DNA of 45,806 nucleotides, taken from NCBI GenBank assembly GCA_004554245.1, contig SFND01000018.1, positions 1 to 45,806 of the forward strand. The letters run 5' to 3'. The position numbers and the translations under genes were made by a program. The stretch is from Oribacterium sp. (lineage in GTDB: Bacteria; Bacillota_A; Clostridia; Lachnospirales; Lachnospiraceae). Below are positions 24,870 through 32,902 of this stretch, piece after piece. Each line of letters starts with the position of its first letter. Positions within the stretch are counted from its first letter, which is position 1. The notes under the pieces are model-generated. The model did not search any database. It was not told the DNA's origin and saw only the letters and a program-made list of their open reading frames with translations.

Positions 24870-26078
24870 TCAGTGCCTCCCGTACTTATGGAATACCTCG
24901 CCGAGGCCGCAGATGACGGCTGCGATGATGAGGATGCCGACGACGCCCCAGAGGGTCGAGGTCTTAACGGTGACACGGAAGGACTGGTCGAGCGAGGTGT
25001 CTTCATTCTGTGCGCTGACGGTCATCGCGTAGTCACCGGACATGGCGTCCTTCGACGGGGTGACGTACATGACGACGTCCTTCTTCTCGCCGGCCGCGAG
25101 GGTGTCGATCGTGCTCTCAGAGAACTCGATGGTCCAGCCGGACGGTGCCGTGGTCGTGAGGTTCACGTTGTTTAGGTCGATGTTGCCGCTGTTGGTGACG
25201 GTGATCGGAACCGACTGCTTCTTGTTGACATTCGCGTCGAAGCTGAGGGTGCCGTCCGTGGTCGTGAGGTCGATCTTATAGGTGCCGGTGATGGTGACCT
25301 TCAGGGTCTGGCTCAGGCTCTGGGCTGAGCTCGTCGCGGTGATCGGGATCTCGTAATCGCCGGCAGCGACCTTATCCGGCGGCGTTACAGTGACGGTCAC
25401 ACTCTGAGAGCCGTGGGCATCGACGTCGACGCTGGACGCGGCATTGCTCGCACCACTCGGCTTGAAGCTGACGGTCCAGCCGGTCGGTGCATCGGCGGCG
25501 AGGCTGTAGGTCTGGGCACCTGATGAATTATTCTGTACGGTGGAGTTAAAGGTGAAGGTCGTGCCGCTCGCGCCCTGCTGCTCCGGGTAGGTGGTCGTCA
25601 GCTGGTTCGTGCCCGTGGTCTCGTCGGAGACATTGATCGTCAGCTGGAGATCACTGCTGGCCTCGCCCGCGCTCGCCGCATGCAGGAGCACGTTGTAGCT
25701 GCCCTTCTGTGCGTCGTCCGGGACGGTCACACTATAGGTGACGAGGCCGTCGTTCGAATCCGCGTCTGCACCAGACTTCACGAATACGTTCGAAACCTCC
25801 TTGTTGTTGCCCTCGAAGTAGCCCTTCCAGCTGTCGTCGAGGCCGCTCGCGCTGAGGCTCGTGTTGAGGCCCGCGCCGGTCTGGTTCGTGAAGTCGAGGC
25901 TAAAGTTCAGGGTGTCGCCCGGCTTCGCGGTGATGCCCGTGTAGTCTGTGGACATCTCGAGTCCGCCTGCGGCCAATGCTGGCGTCGCGAGGCAGGTGGC
26001 GCTGAGTAAGGTAAAAGCGCCCACGCAGGCTGATAAAGCAAGTGCATGAGCGCCGGAAATATGTTTCGAAGTAGTCAT
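24870..26078 (-). CDS. Secreted, membrane-anchored NEW3-domain protein
   Basis: From ATG 26078, with GGGGG 7 nt upstream, the protein has 402 residues. A signal peptide (ACVGAFTLLSATCLATPALA, cleavage after ALA) is followed by three tandem Ig-like NEW3 domains, each with a GDTLNF/GTTFTF-type strand and a PSGWTIEF/PTGWTVSF motif. The C-terminus is one transmembrane helix (GVVGILIIAAVICGLG) and a short basic tail. NEW3 proteins are commonly encoded with ABC-2 exporters in Bacillota and are thought to act as their extracellular partner. It is first in the operon. Its leader has two small inverted repeats, 26108-26129 and 26130-26146. Confidence 0.87.
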   Translation of the reverse strand: MTTSKHISGAHALALSACVGAFTLLSATCLATPALAAGGLEMSTDYTGITAKPGDTLNFSLDFTNQTGAGLNTSLSASGLDDSWKGYFEGNNKEVSNVFVKSGADADSNDGLVTYSVTVPDDAQKGSYNVLLHAASAGEASSDLQLTINVSDETTGTNQLTTTYPEQQGASGTTFTFNSTVQNNSSGAQTYSLAADAPTGWTVSFKPSGASNAASSVDVDAHGSQSVTVTVTPPDKVAAGDYEIPITATSSAQSLSQTLKVTITGTYKIDLTTTDGTLSFDANVNKKQSVPITVTNSGNIDLNNVNLTTTAPSGWTIEFSESTIDTLAAGEKKDVVMYVTPSKDAMSGDYAMTVSAQNEDTSLDQSFRVTVKTSTLWGVVGILIIAAVICGLGEVFHKYGRH

Positions 26079-26210
26079 GATGTTTCCCCCAATAAATTTC
26101 AGATTTGTTGGAGGATTTTTCTTCTCCAACTAAAAGCTGGTTTTAGTCGGAAAATGTGTTTCAATTGTGTTCAGAATAAGTTGATTTTGTGAATTCAGGA
26201 GGGCGATGTC

Positions 26211-26439
26211 CAGTACCCCGGAGGGCAGGTGCCGGAAACACAATACTCCGAGTTCGGAAGACTCTAAAATCGCATCCCTAAGAAGCACTAAGCCCTCTGC
26301 AATCACTGAGTTTTCTTGATGAAAACTCAGCGTTGCAGAGGGTGCTGAGGAAAATTGCACTAAGTGCTTCTAAGGGATACGATTTTGATTCTTCACGAAC
26401 TCTCCGTATGGCTTCCGGCACCTGTCCTCCGGGGTACTG
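26211..26439. mobile_element. 229-bp near-palindrome (MITE-like or giant hairpin element)
   Basis: The outer ends CAGTACCCCGGAGG (26211) and CCTCCGGGGTACTG (to 26439) are exact inverted repeats. Complementarity continues inward through CAGGTGCCGGAA, AAAATCG-ATCCCT-AGAAGCACT and CCCTCTGCAA to a central perfect hairpin CTGAGTTTTC-TTGAT-GAAAACTCAG (26306-26330). The right arm has about 14 extra bases. No coding frame spans it. It sits between the NEW3 operon promoter region and the end of the next operon, and could also work as a bidirectional terminator. I see no clear target-site duplication. Confidence 0.75.
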
Positions 26440-26455
26440 ACTAGCTTCAACAAAT

Positions 26456-27061
26456 TTATCTGGCTTTCAGATGCAATATTCTCATCTGTGGAAGTCCTTC
26501 GGTTTCGTGGGTGGCGAGGATGAGGGGGCGGTGGGCTTTGGTTTCGAAGATGTAGTGGATGACCTGCTGGCGGGTCTGGTCGTCGAGGCCGGTGAAGGGT
26601 TCGTCCATGAGGAGGAGGTCGGAGGCGGGGAGGAGGGCGCGGACGAGGGCGACGCGGCGGCGCATGCCGCCGGAGAGTTCGCGGACTGGCTTCGTGAGGG
26701 CGTCTTCCGGGAGGAGCTTCGCGAGTTCTGCTGCCGCTCGTGCACGGGAAATCATCGGCGAAACGGCGGAGACATTGGCTACGGCATCGAGCGAATCCAG
26801 GAGACGGTCCTCCTGGAAGATCATGCCGATCCGGAGATGTGCGCCGGCGGTTGCGGCCTCGCCCATCGTGATGTCGATCGTGCCGCTGTCCGGGGTCTCG
26901 AGCCCCGCGAGGATGCGGAGCAGGGTCGTCTTCCCGACGCCGGACGGGCCGAGCAGCAGGAGGTCGCGGTTGTCGGCCTGGCTGTCGATGCGGAAGCTGA
27001 GGTCGTCGAGGACCCGCTGGCCGTCGTAGGATTTGGTGAGATGGTTGCATGTAAGCAGCAT
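26456..27061 (-). CDS. ABC transporter ATPase, nitrate/sulfonate/taurine (SsuB/TauB-like) family
   Basis: This compact 201-residue ATPase has Walker A GPSGVGKTT near 38-46, Q-loop IFQEDRLLDSL, signature LSGGMRRRVALVRAL, Walker B LLLMDEPFTGLD and switch His in LATHE. The layout and the adjacent SsuC-like permease put it in the NitT/TauT importer group, which takes up sulfonates, nitrate or thiamine precursors. It is shorter than typical SsuB (about 250), lacking most of the C-terminal tail. It follows the permease by 93 nt. Its binding protein is probably the lipoprotein encoded at 34442-35596. Confidence 0.88.
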   Translation of the reverse strand: MLLTCNHLTKSYDGQRVLDDLSFRIDSQADNRDLLLLGPSGVGKTTLLRILAGLETPDSGTIDITMGEAATAGAHLRIGMIFQEDRLLDSLDAVANVSAVSPMISRARAAAELAKLLPEDALTKPVRELSGGMRRRVALVRALLPASDLLLMDEPFTGLDDQTRQQVIHYIFETKAHRPLILATHETEGLPQMRILHLKAR

Positions 27062-27154
27062 GGTTACTCCTTTGATTGTTGCCGGCCCTCCGGGTTCCCT
27101 GGCTGAACAATTTACTGTTATAAGGTTGATTTCAAACGGGGCATCAGATTCATG

Positions 27155-27889
27155 TTATTTCTGGTGGAACAGTGCGCGGAATCCGGCGAGGAAGAGGTGC
27201 TCGAAGAGGTACGAGGTTAGGATGATGGCGATCGTCCAGCTGAGGAGTTCGCCGGTTTCGAGGTAGATCTTCGCGTTGTAGAGGCCGTTGCCCATCGAGC
27301 CGAGGGGCTGGCCGATCACTTCGGCGGCGACGCCGCTCTTCCAGGCCATGCCGAGCGCGGTCTGGAAGGCGCTGTAGAGGTACGGGAAGAGCGCCGGGAG
27401 GTAGATGAAGCAGAGGCGGCGCGTGGTCGGCATGTGAAAGACCGTCGCCATCTCGAGGAGCTTCGGGTCCGTCGCCTTCAGACCGCTCAGGGTGTTTAAA
27501 TACAGGAGCGGGAGGACGACGAGGGCGCTGATATAGAGGGAGAGCATGCGGTTGCCCGCCCAGATCAGCAGGATGATGACGAAGCTCGCCACCGGCACGG
27601 CCTTCAGCGCGAGGATGAAGGGCGCGAGGAGTTCCTCGAGGAAGGGGCGGCGGTAGCTTTCCCACGCGAGGAGGATGCCGAGCGCAGAGCCGATCAGGAA
27701 GCCCGCGATGATGCGGACGAAGCTGAAGGTGAGGGACTGCCAGAACATCGTGGTCTGGAGCATTGCCCCAAGCGAACGGAGCGTCTCGACGGGCCCCACC
27801 ATCAAAATCGAGTTGTGAATAAGAAACGCCAGCGCCTGCCAGAGCAGAAGCCAGAAGGCGATGATTAGAAGTTTCCTTGATGTTTTCAT
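27155..27889 (-). CDS. ABC transporter permease, NitT/TauT (SsuC-like) family
   Basis: The 244-residue protein has about six membrane segments and the cytoplasmic coupling (EAA-like) loop, AFQTALGMAWKSGVAAEVIG near residue 190, as in SsuC/ThiX-type permeases. ALKAVPVASFVIILLIWAG matches the conserved TM region before it. GGGAATATTATG gives a weak but plausible start. It forms an importer with the downstream ATPase. The gene follows a structured leader (27925-28041) after the pxpA gene, so it may be read as the tail of the 5-oxoprolinase operon or from its own promoter. Confidence 0.88.
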   Translation of the reverse strand: MKTSRKLLIIAFWLLLWQALAFLIHNSILMVGPVETLRSLGAMLQTTMFWQSLTFSFVRIIAGFLIGSALGILLAWESYRRPFLEELLAPFILALKAVPVASFVIILLIWAGNRMLSLYISALVVLPLLYLNTLSGLKATDPKLLEMATVFHMPTTRRLCFIYLPALFPYLYSAFQTALGMAWKSGVAAEVIGQPLGSMGNGLYNAKIYLETGELLSWTIAIILTSYLFEHLFLAGFRALFHQK

Positions 27890-27924
27890 AATATTCCCAG
27901 CGCCGACGAGGGCGCGTACATTTC

Positions 27925-28041
27925 GTTACTGTTCACTTGTGGTTCGGCAGGCAGTAGCCACGCCTTGACTTAATTACGTTTGAACAGTAACTACGTTCAG
28001 TAGACGTCAAGAAGCCGGCCAGGGCATACACGCCCTGCCGA
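27925..28041 (-). promoter_or_regulatory. Structured leader between pxpA and the ABC permease gene
   Basis: GTTACTGTTCA (27925-27935) and TGAACAGTAAC (27981-27991) are perfect 11-bp inverted repeats enclosing 45 nt with further short stems (GGCAGGCAGTAGCC). Upstream in the transcript a second hairpin (28015-28041) has CAGGGC/GCCCTG at its tip and no T-run. I do not recognise a known riboswitch; TPP-box signatures are absent. Attenuation of permease expression is possible. Confidence 0.4.
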
Positions 28042-28062
28042 CTCCTCTATTCTATCATATAT

Positions 28063-28159
28063 TTACAGCATCTGTGCAAGCAGACAGATCATGATGCCGA
28101 CGGCGTTTGGGACGCGATCGCACTTACAGCATCTGTGCAAGCGGACAGATCTCGATGCC
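28063..28159. repeat. Duplicated 3' end of pxpA, 61 bp apart
   Basis: Thirty-six bases at 28124-28159, containing the last codons and stop of pxpA (CPLAQML-stop), recur at 28063-28098 downstream of the gene with few changes (CLLAQML-stop). The 25 bases between are unrelated. The 61-bp offset is the same as in the repeat at 13092-13254. Confidence 0.88.
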
Positions 28160-28891
28160 TTCCTTCGTGAGGGTCTCACGGATCTTCGCGACGAAGGCGA
28201 GGGCCTTTGCGCCGTCACCATGTACGCAGATGGAGTCTGCCTTCAGCGGGATGTCCTTGCCGGTGATGGCGGTAACCTTCTGCTCCTTGATCATGCGGAC
28301 GACGCGGGCGATGGCCTCGTCTTCGTCGGTGATCATCGCACCTTCCTTCGAGCGGTTCACGAGGGTACCATCCTCCTCGTACGCGCGGTCGGCGAAGACC
28401 TCCGAAGCGGCACGGAGGCCGCAGTCCTCGGCGGCGCGGATCATCTCACTGCCGGAGAGGGCCATGAGGATCAGCTTCGGATTGTACTCTGCGATGGCTT
28501 CGCAGATGCCGTGTGCGAGCTTGTAGTCCTTCGCGGCCATGTTGTAGAACGCGCCATGCGGCTTCACATGCTGCATCTCCAGACCGGCAGCCTTGCAGAA
28601 TGCATCCAGCGCGCCGATCTGGTACAGCGTATAGGCCTTCGCTTCCGCCGGGCTGATCGTCATGTTGCGGCGACCGAAGCCCATGAGGTCCGGATAGCCC
28701 GGATGTGCGCCGACATGGATGCCGGCCTCCCGTGCCATCTCGATGGTCTTTTTCATCACGACCGGATCAGATGCATGAAATCCACATGCCACGTTGGCCG
28801 AGGTGATCAGCGGGATGATCTGATCATCCGAGCCCAGGGTATAGCGGCCGAAGCTCTCGCCGAGGTCGCTGTTTAAATCTACACGATACAT
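28124..28891 (-). CDS. pxpA: 5-oxoprolinase subunit A (LamB/YcsF family)
   Basis: The 255-residue protein, of normal length, has the YcsF signature DLNSDLGESFGRY at the start, SANVACGFHASDP (about 30-42), HPGYPDLMGFGRR and VKPHGAFYN. With PxpB and PxpC it cleaves 5-oxoproline to glutamate using ATP, recovering spontaneously cyclised glutamine and glutamate. ATG follows AGGAGG by 8 nt. It is last of the pxpB-pxpC-accB-accC-pxpA operon, 120 nt after accC. No low-complexity insert is present, unlike genes to the left. Confidence 0.95.
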   Translation of the reverse strand: MYRVDLNSDLGESFGRYTLGSDDQIIPLITSANVACGFHASDPVVMKKTIEMAREAGIHVGAHPGYPDLMGFGRRNMTISPAEAKAYTLYQIGALDAFCKAAGLEMQHVKPHGAFYNMAAKDYKLAHGICEAIAEYNPKLILMALSGSEMIRAAEDCGLRAASEVFADRAYEEDGTLVNRSKEGAMITDEDEAIARVVRMIKEQKVTAITGKDIPLKADSICVHGDGAKALAFVAKIRETLTKEGIEICPLAQML

Positions 28892-29011
28892 CGTTTCTTC
28901 CTCCTGTTATCCATCATTCGCGTGAGGTGCCACCCCTCGCGCCATGCTGACCGAGGCTGCATGCTGCCCCGGTCCTGCCCTGTACAGATGTCCTGCACTT
29001 CGAAGTCTGCA

Positions 29012-30358
29012 TCACGTAAGATGCATGATGTCCTCGATGAAGCCGGTATCCGCCTTTCCTTCGGCGAAAACCGGATGCTTGATGATCTGGTACTGGAAGT
29101 CGAGGTTCGTCTCGACACCGACCACGAGCATCTCGTTGAGGGCGGAGCGCATCTTCATGAGGGCGGCTTCTCTCGTCGGAGCATGGACGATCACCTTCGC
29201 GATCATCGAATCATACTCGGACGGGATCCGGTAGCCGGTATAGAGTCCGGTATCGACGCGGACGCCGTTGCCGGCCGGCAGATGCAGGTGCTTCACCACC
29301 CCCGGGCTCGGCATGAAGTTCTTTGCCGGGATTTCCGCGTTGATTCTGCACTCGATGGCATGTCCACGCGGCTTCACATCCTCCTCCGTGAAGCTCAGCG
29401 GTTCGCCCGCCGCGACACGGATCTGTTCGATGATGAGATCGGTGCCGGTCACCATCTCCGTCACGCCATGCTCGACCTGGATTCGCGTGTTCATCTCCAT
29501 AAAGTAGAAGTGCCCCTGCGGGTCCACGATGAACTCGATGGTGCCTGCATTGGTATACTGTACAGTCTTCGCTGCGAGGATCGCACAGCGGTTCATCTCG
29601 GCACGGGTTTCGTCGTTGATGGCCGGGGATGGCGACTCCTCGATCAGCTTCTGGTGATTTCGCTGGACGGAGCAGTCACGGTCGCCGAGGGCGACGACAT
29701 GACCGAAGTCATCCGCCATGATCTGGATCTCGACATGGCGAGGCTTCTCGATATAGCGCTCGATGTACATGGTGTCATCCCCGAAGGCGTTTGCAGACTC
29801 GCGCTGCGCGAGGCCGAACTCAAACTCGAATTCATCCTCAGATGTCGCGACGCGCATGCCCTTGCCGCCGCCCCCGGAGGAGGCCTTGATGATCACCGGA
29901 TACCCGATCTCACGGGCGAGCTTCTTTCCGGTCTCGGCATCGTAGACCGGCTCGCGGGTGCCCGGAACGACCGGCACACCGGCATCCATCATCGTCTTTC
30001 GGGCATGGGACTTGTTGCCCATGCGGTCGATGACGTCGGCGTCCGGACCGATAAAGGCGATGCCGTTTTCCTTACAGCGGCGTACGAACTCACTGTTCTC
30101 CGACAGGAAGCCATAGCCCGGGTGGATCGCATCGGCACCGGTGTTGATGGCCGCCGTGATGAGCTGGTCCATATTCAGGTAGTTGTTTTTCGCCGGACCC
30201 TCTCCGATGCAGATCCGCTGATCCGCGAGCTGCGTGTGCAGGCTGTTCTGATCCTCCTTCGAGTAGACCGCGACACTCTGAATGCCCATGTTCCGGCAGG
30301 CCCGGATGATGCGGACCGCGATCTCGCCTCGATTGGCAATTAGTATTTTTTCAAACAT
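29012..30358 (-). CDS. accC: Biotin carboxylase subunit
   Basis: The 448-residue protein has the complete biotin carboxylase layout: KILIANRGEIAVRIIRAC at the N-terminus, the ATP-grasp glycine loop KASSGGGGKGMRV near 158-170, HVEIQIMADDFGHVVALGDRDCS, and the catalytic MEMNTRIQVEHGVTEM. It carboxylates the biotin of the carrier protein encoded just upstream, using ATP and bicarbonate. AGGAGG lies 8 nt before the ATG. It stands inside the 5-oxoprolinase operon rather than with accA/accD, which suggests service to PxpB/PxpC or a second copy recruited there. Whether another accC exists in the genome cannot be seen. Confidence 0.95.
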   Translation of the reverse strand: MFEKILIANRGEIAVRIIRACRNMGIQSVAVYSKEDQNSLHTQLADQRICIGEGPAKNNYLNMDQLITAAINTGADAIHPGYGFLSENSEFVRRCKENGIAFIGPDADVIDRMGNKSHARKTMMDAGVPVVPGTREPVYDAETGKKLAREIGYPVIIKASSGGGGKGMRVATSEDEFEFEFGLAQRESANAFGDDTMYIERYIEKPRHVEIQIMADDFGHVVALGDRDCSVQRNHQKLIEESPSPAINDETRAEMNRCAILAAKTVQYTNAGTIEFIVDPQGHFYFMEMNTRIQVEHGVTEMVTGTDLIIEQIRVAAGEPLSFTEEDVKPRGHAIECRINAEIPAKNFMPSPGVVKHLHLPAGNGVRVDTGLYTGYRIPSEYDSMIAKVIVHAPTREAALMKMRSALNEMLVVGVETNLDFQYQIIKHPVFAEGKADTGFIEDIMHLT

Positions 30359-30376
30359 CGGCCGCGCCTCCTGTTC

Positions 30377-30823
30377 TTATAGTTTCTTTACGCGGAACAA
30401 CGGCTGACCATACTCGACCTTCTGCTCATTGCTGACGAGCACGGCCTCGATCTCGCAGTCATAGTCCGCCTGAATCTCATTCATGAGCTTCATCGCCTCG
30501 AGGATACATACCGTCTGACCGGCCTTCACATGATCGCCGACCTTGACATAGGCCGGTACATCCGGTGCCGCAGCGGAGTAGAAGGTGCCGACGATCGGTG
30601 CGAGGATCAGCTCGAACTCGTCCGCGGCCTCCGCCTTCTCTTCTGCAGCGACCGGCTGTGCCGGTGCTGCGGCCAGCGGTGCAGCCGGAACGCCAGCGGC
30701 GATCACCGGTGGATGGGTGAGCTTACTCATCGTGATCTCCGTCTCCCCATCTCGGATGGAAAACTCTGTCAGGGAGGAATTCTCAACGATCTTTACCAGT
30801 CCTTCAATCTTCTCTAAATCCAT
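30377..30823 (-). CDS. accB: Biotin carboxyl carrier protein
   Basis: The 148-residue protein has an N-terminal helical segment, an Ala/Pro-rich linker (about 45-70) and a biotinyl domain with the target lysine in CILEAMKLMNEI. It carries the carboxyl group made by the adjacent AccC. Length and layout are normal for AccB. AAGGAGAT precedes the ATG by 6 nt. accC follows 18 nt downstream. Confidence 0.95.
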   Translation of the reverse strand: MDLEKIEGLVKIVENSSLTEFSIRDGETEITMSKLTHPPVIAAGVPAAPLAAAPAQPVAAEEKAEAADEFELILAPIVGTFYSAAAPDVPAYVKVGDHVKAGQTVCILEAMKLMNEIQADYDCEIEAVLVSNEQKVEYGQPLFRVKKL

Positions 30824-30948
30824 ATGAACATCTCCTTATCATCAATCTATAACCACTTCTGACGCACTGCCTGCACACCGGTCGGCTTCCCGCTTCGGTC
30901 TGCACGTGCCCCGCATACAGAAGTTCGTATCGTTTACTCCGGTCCCGA

Positions 30949-31962
30949 TCAGTCTTCATCCGGGAACAGACGGCGGATGCGCTTCGCTACCTGCCGCACA
31001 ACCAGTACTTCCTTACATGGCTTATGGATCAGCGCGTGCATCGCGATGTAGCTGTTTTCCTCTTCCTGATACAGTCGCTGTGCTTCCTCGACGGACACCG
31101 CCTCGAAGCGGATCTTCTGATCGGTCTTCCGCTGTACCAGCTTCGGAATGTCGACACTGATGACCGTCGCGATCTTCGCATAGCCACCGGTGGTCTGTCG
31201 ATCAGCGAGCAGGATGATCGGCTTACCATGCGACGGCACCTGGATGGAGCCGAGCGCGATCCCCTCTGAAATGATATCCGAGGTGGTCTTCGGTGCGATA
31301 AACGGGCCCTCGAGTCGACAGCCCATACGGTCGAAATCACTGGTGACGGTATACTCCTCGTTCAGGAAATTATGGATGCCCTGCTTACTGAACATGTCAT
31401 CCTGTGGGCCCATCACCACGCGGAGCGTCACGCTCTCCTCGTCATACTCGTGAAGCTCGAGCTTTCTCGAGAGGAAGAACGGGAGGTAATTCCGCTTGAT
31501 ACGGAAGCTGATATAGTCGCCCTCCATCAGCTTTCTTCCCTTGAAGCCACCGATCTTACTCTTTAAGCTCGTGCAGCGGCTGCCCATCACGACCGGAATC
31601 TTGAGATAGCCGGAAAAGGCGATGTAGCCGCGGCTTCCGGTGCGCGCACTTCCGAGCTTCAGAATATCGCCCTTTTTCATATAGAGTGCCGTGTACATCG
31701 GCGCCGGCTCCCCGTTCACCTCCGGATGAAAATCACCGCCGGTGATGGCGATGATGCAGGCGGACGTAAACTCCAGCGTCGGTCCGATCAGGGTGAACTC
31801 CAGCACCGCCTCGTTCTCCGGGTTATCCAGCAGAAGGTTTGCGATCTTAAAGGAGCGAACATCCATGACGCCGGAAACGCCGAAGCCCTGGCTCTGGTAT
31901 CCGGTGCGCCCCATATCCTGCACGGTCGTGAGCAGTCCCGCTTTTAATATACGAATTCCCAT
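30949..31962 (-). CDS. pxpC: 5-oxoprolinase subunit C (KipA / AHS2 family)
   Basis: From ATG 31962 (GGTGAGG upstream) the protein has 337 residues. It opens with the AHS2 signature IRILKAGLLTTVQDMGRTGYQ and has GFGVSGVMDVRSF, TGGDFHPEVNG, RVVMGPQDDMF and SDFDRMGCRLEGP. PxpC pairs with PxpB; the two are homologous to the carboxyltransferase part of urea carboxylase. The pxpB stop is 2 nt before this ATG, giving coupled translation. The C-terminus is slightly longer than usual and basic (VAKRIRRLFPDED). Confidence 0.93.
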   Translation of the reverse strand: MGIRILKAGLLTTVQDMGRTGYQSQGFGVSGVMDVRSFKIANLLLDNPENEAVLEFTLIGPTLEFTSACIIAITGGDFHPEVNGEPAPMYTALYMKKGDILKLGSARTGSRGYIAFSGYLKIPVVMGSRCTSLKSKIGGFKGRKLMEGDYISFRIKRNYLPFFLSRKLELHEYDEESVTLRVVMGPQDDMFSKQGIHNFLNEEYTVTSDFDRMGCRLEGPFIAPKTTSDIISEGIALGSIQVPSHGKPIILLADRQTTGGYAKIATVISVDIPKLVQRKTDQKIRFEAVSVEEAQRLYQEEENSYIAMHALIHKPCKEVLVVRQVAKRIRRLFPDED

Positions 31963-31963
31963 A

Positions 31964-32692
31964 CTACACCTCACCTTCGCGAATCGTGCACTCGTATTCA
32001 CCGCGTGCCACCTGCTCCTTGATTCGCAGGTACTCATCCTCATCCACCGGCACGAAGCGGATATAGTCGCCCGCCTCGAACAGGATCGGCGTTTCACGCT
32101 CCGGATCGTAGGTTTTCACCGGTGTCATACCCATCAGCTGCCAGCCTCCCGGCGAGTCCATCGGATAGATGCCGGTCTGGGAGCCGCCAATGCCTACACT
32201 GCCGGCGTCGATTTTAATTCTCGGCGTCGCGAGTCTCGGTGTGTGCAGGCGCTCATCGAGACCACCGAGGTAGCAGAAGCCCGGCAGGAAGCCGAGCATG
32301 TAGATCAGGTAATCCTTCGAGCTGTGGAGAGCGATGACCTCCTCTTCGCTCATGCCGGCATACTCCGCGATGAATGCAAGGTCCGGACCATACTTACCGC
32401 CATAGCAGACCGGAATCTCATACACCTTCTTTTTCTCGCTGCCTGCACTGGTTTCCACCTTCAGGAGCTTCTTGATCCGCCGTGTGATCTCCGCATAGGA
32501 GGTGACACGCGGATCATAGTTGATGAGCAGAGAGCAGAAGGCCGGGATGACATCCAGCACACCTTCGATGTGCTGCTCCTTCATGAGCTCCACCATCGAT
32601 TTGATCTTTCGATTGATCTCCGGGTTGATCTCGTGACCGAACTCGATCAGCAGCGAGCTGTCCCCGGCGGTTAAGATACGAATATCTTCCAT
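31964..32692 (-). CDS. pxpB: 5-oxoprolinase subunit B (KipI / AHS1 family)
   Basis: The 242-residue protein shows the AHS1 pattern: GDSSLLIEFGHEINPEIN, VLDVIPAFCSLLINYDP, IPVCYGGKYGPDLAFIAEYA, YMLGFLPGFCYLGGLDERL and SVGIGGSQTGIYPMDSPGGW. It is the partner of PxpC in ATP-dependent 5-oxoproline cleavage and the first gene of the operon. AAAGGAGA precedes the ATG. The 210-nt gap before it holds an inverted repeat (32763-32803) and the terminator of the transporter gene. Confidence 0.94.
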   Translation of the reverse strand: MEDIRILTAGDSSLLIEFGHEINPEINRKIKSMVELMKEQHIEGVLDVIPAFCSLLINYDPRVTSYAEITRRIKKLLKVETSAGSEKKKVYEIPVCYGGKYGPDLAFIAEYAGMSEEEVIALHSSKDYLIYMLGFLPGFCYLGGLDERLHTPRLATPRIKIDAGSVGIGGSQTGIYPMDSPGGWQLMGMTPVKTYDPERETPILFEAGDYIRFVPVDEDEYLRIKEQVARGEYECTIREGEV

Positions 32693-32762
32693 ACTGTAAA
32701 TCTCCTTTCTCCAGGTAAGACGCGGTACGTAAACCTGAAGACGATATCATGTCATGCATACG

Positions 32763-32803
32763 GGTCTACCACATCCATGTGTCCGAAATGTGTTGCGTAG
32801 ACC
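32763..32803. promoter_or_regulatory. Inverted repeat upstream of pxpB
   Basis: GGTCTAC (32763-32769) and GTAGACC (32797-32803) enclose ACAT/ATGT arms. The 41-bp palindrome lies 70-110 bp before pxpB and could be an operator or a leader hairpin. No clear promoter boxes were identified beside it. Confidence 0.35.
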
Positions 32804-32817
32804 GTTCTATATATGTG

Positions 32818-32851
32818 CAGAAAATTGGTACAGTGAAACGCTGTACCAATT
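32818..32851 (-). terminator. Rho-independent terminator after the NRAMP-like gene
   Basis: AATTGGTACAG and CTGTACCAATT (32823-32851) form a perfect 11-bp stem with a 7-nt loop, followed on the minus strand by TTC. It lies about 50 nt past the transporter stop and separates that gene from the pxp operon. Confidence 0.75.
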
Positions 32852-32902
32852 CCCTGTGCTGCATCGGTTCCGGCTCAGATCACCCTCGCCGCTGCAGGTC
32901 TT

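Noticed and set aside
27890..28062. TPP riboswitch before the ABC permease
   Set aside because: The conserved CTGAGA and related boxes are absent, although the leader is structured.
28922..30343. Plus-strand open frame of 473 codons
   Set aside because: Antisense to accC, which is fully conserved; composition typical of an antisense shadow.
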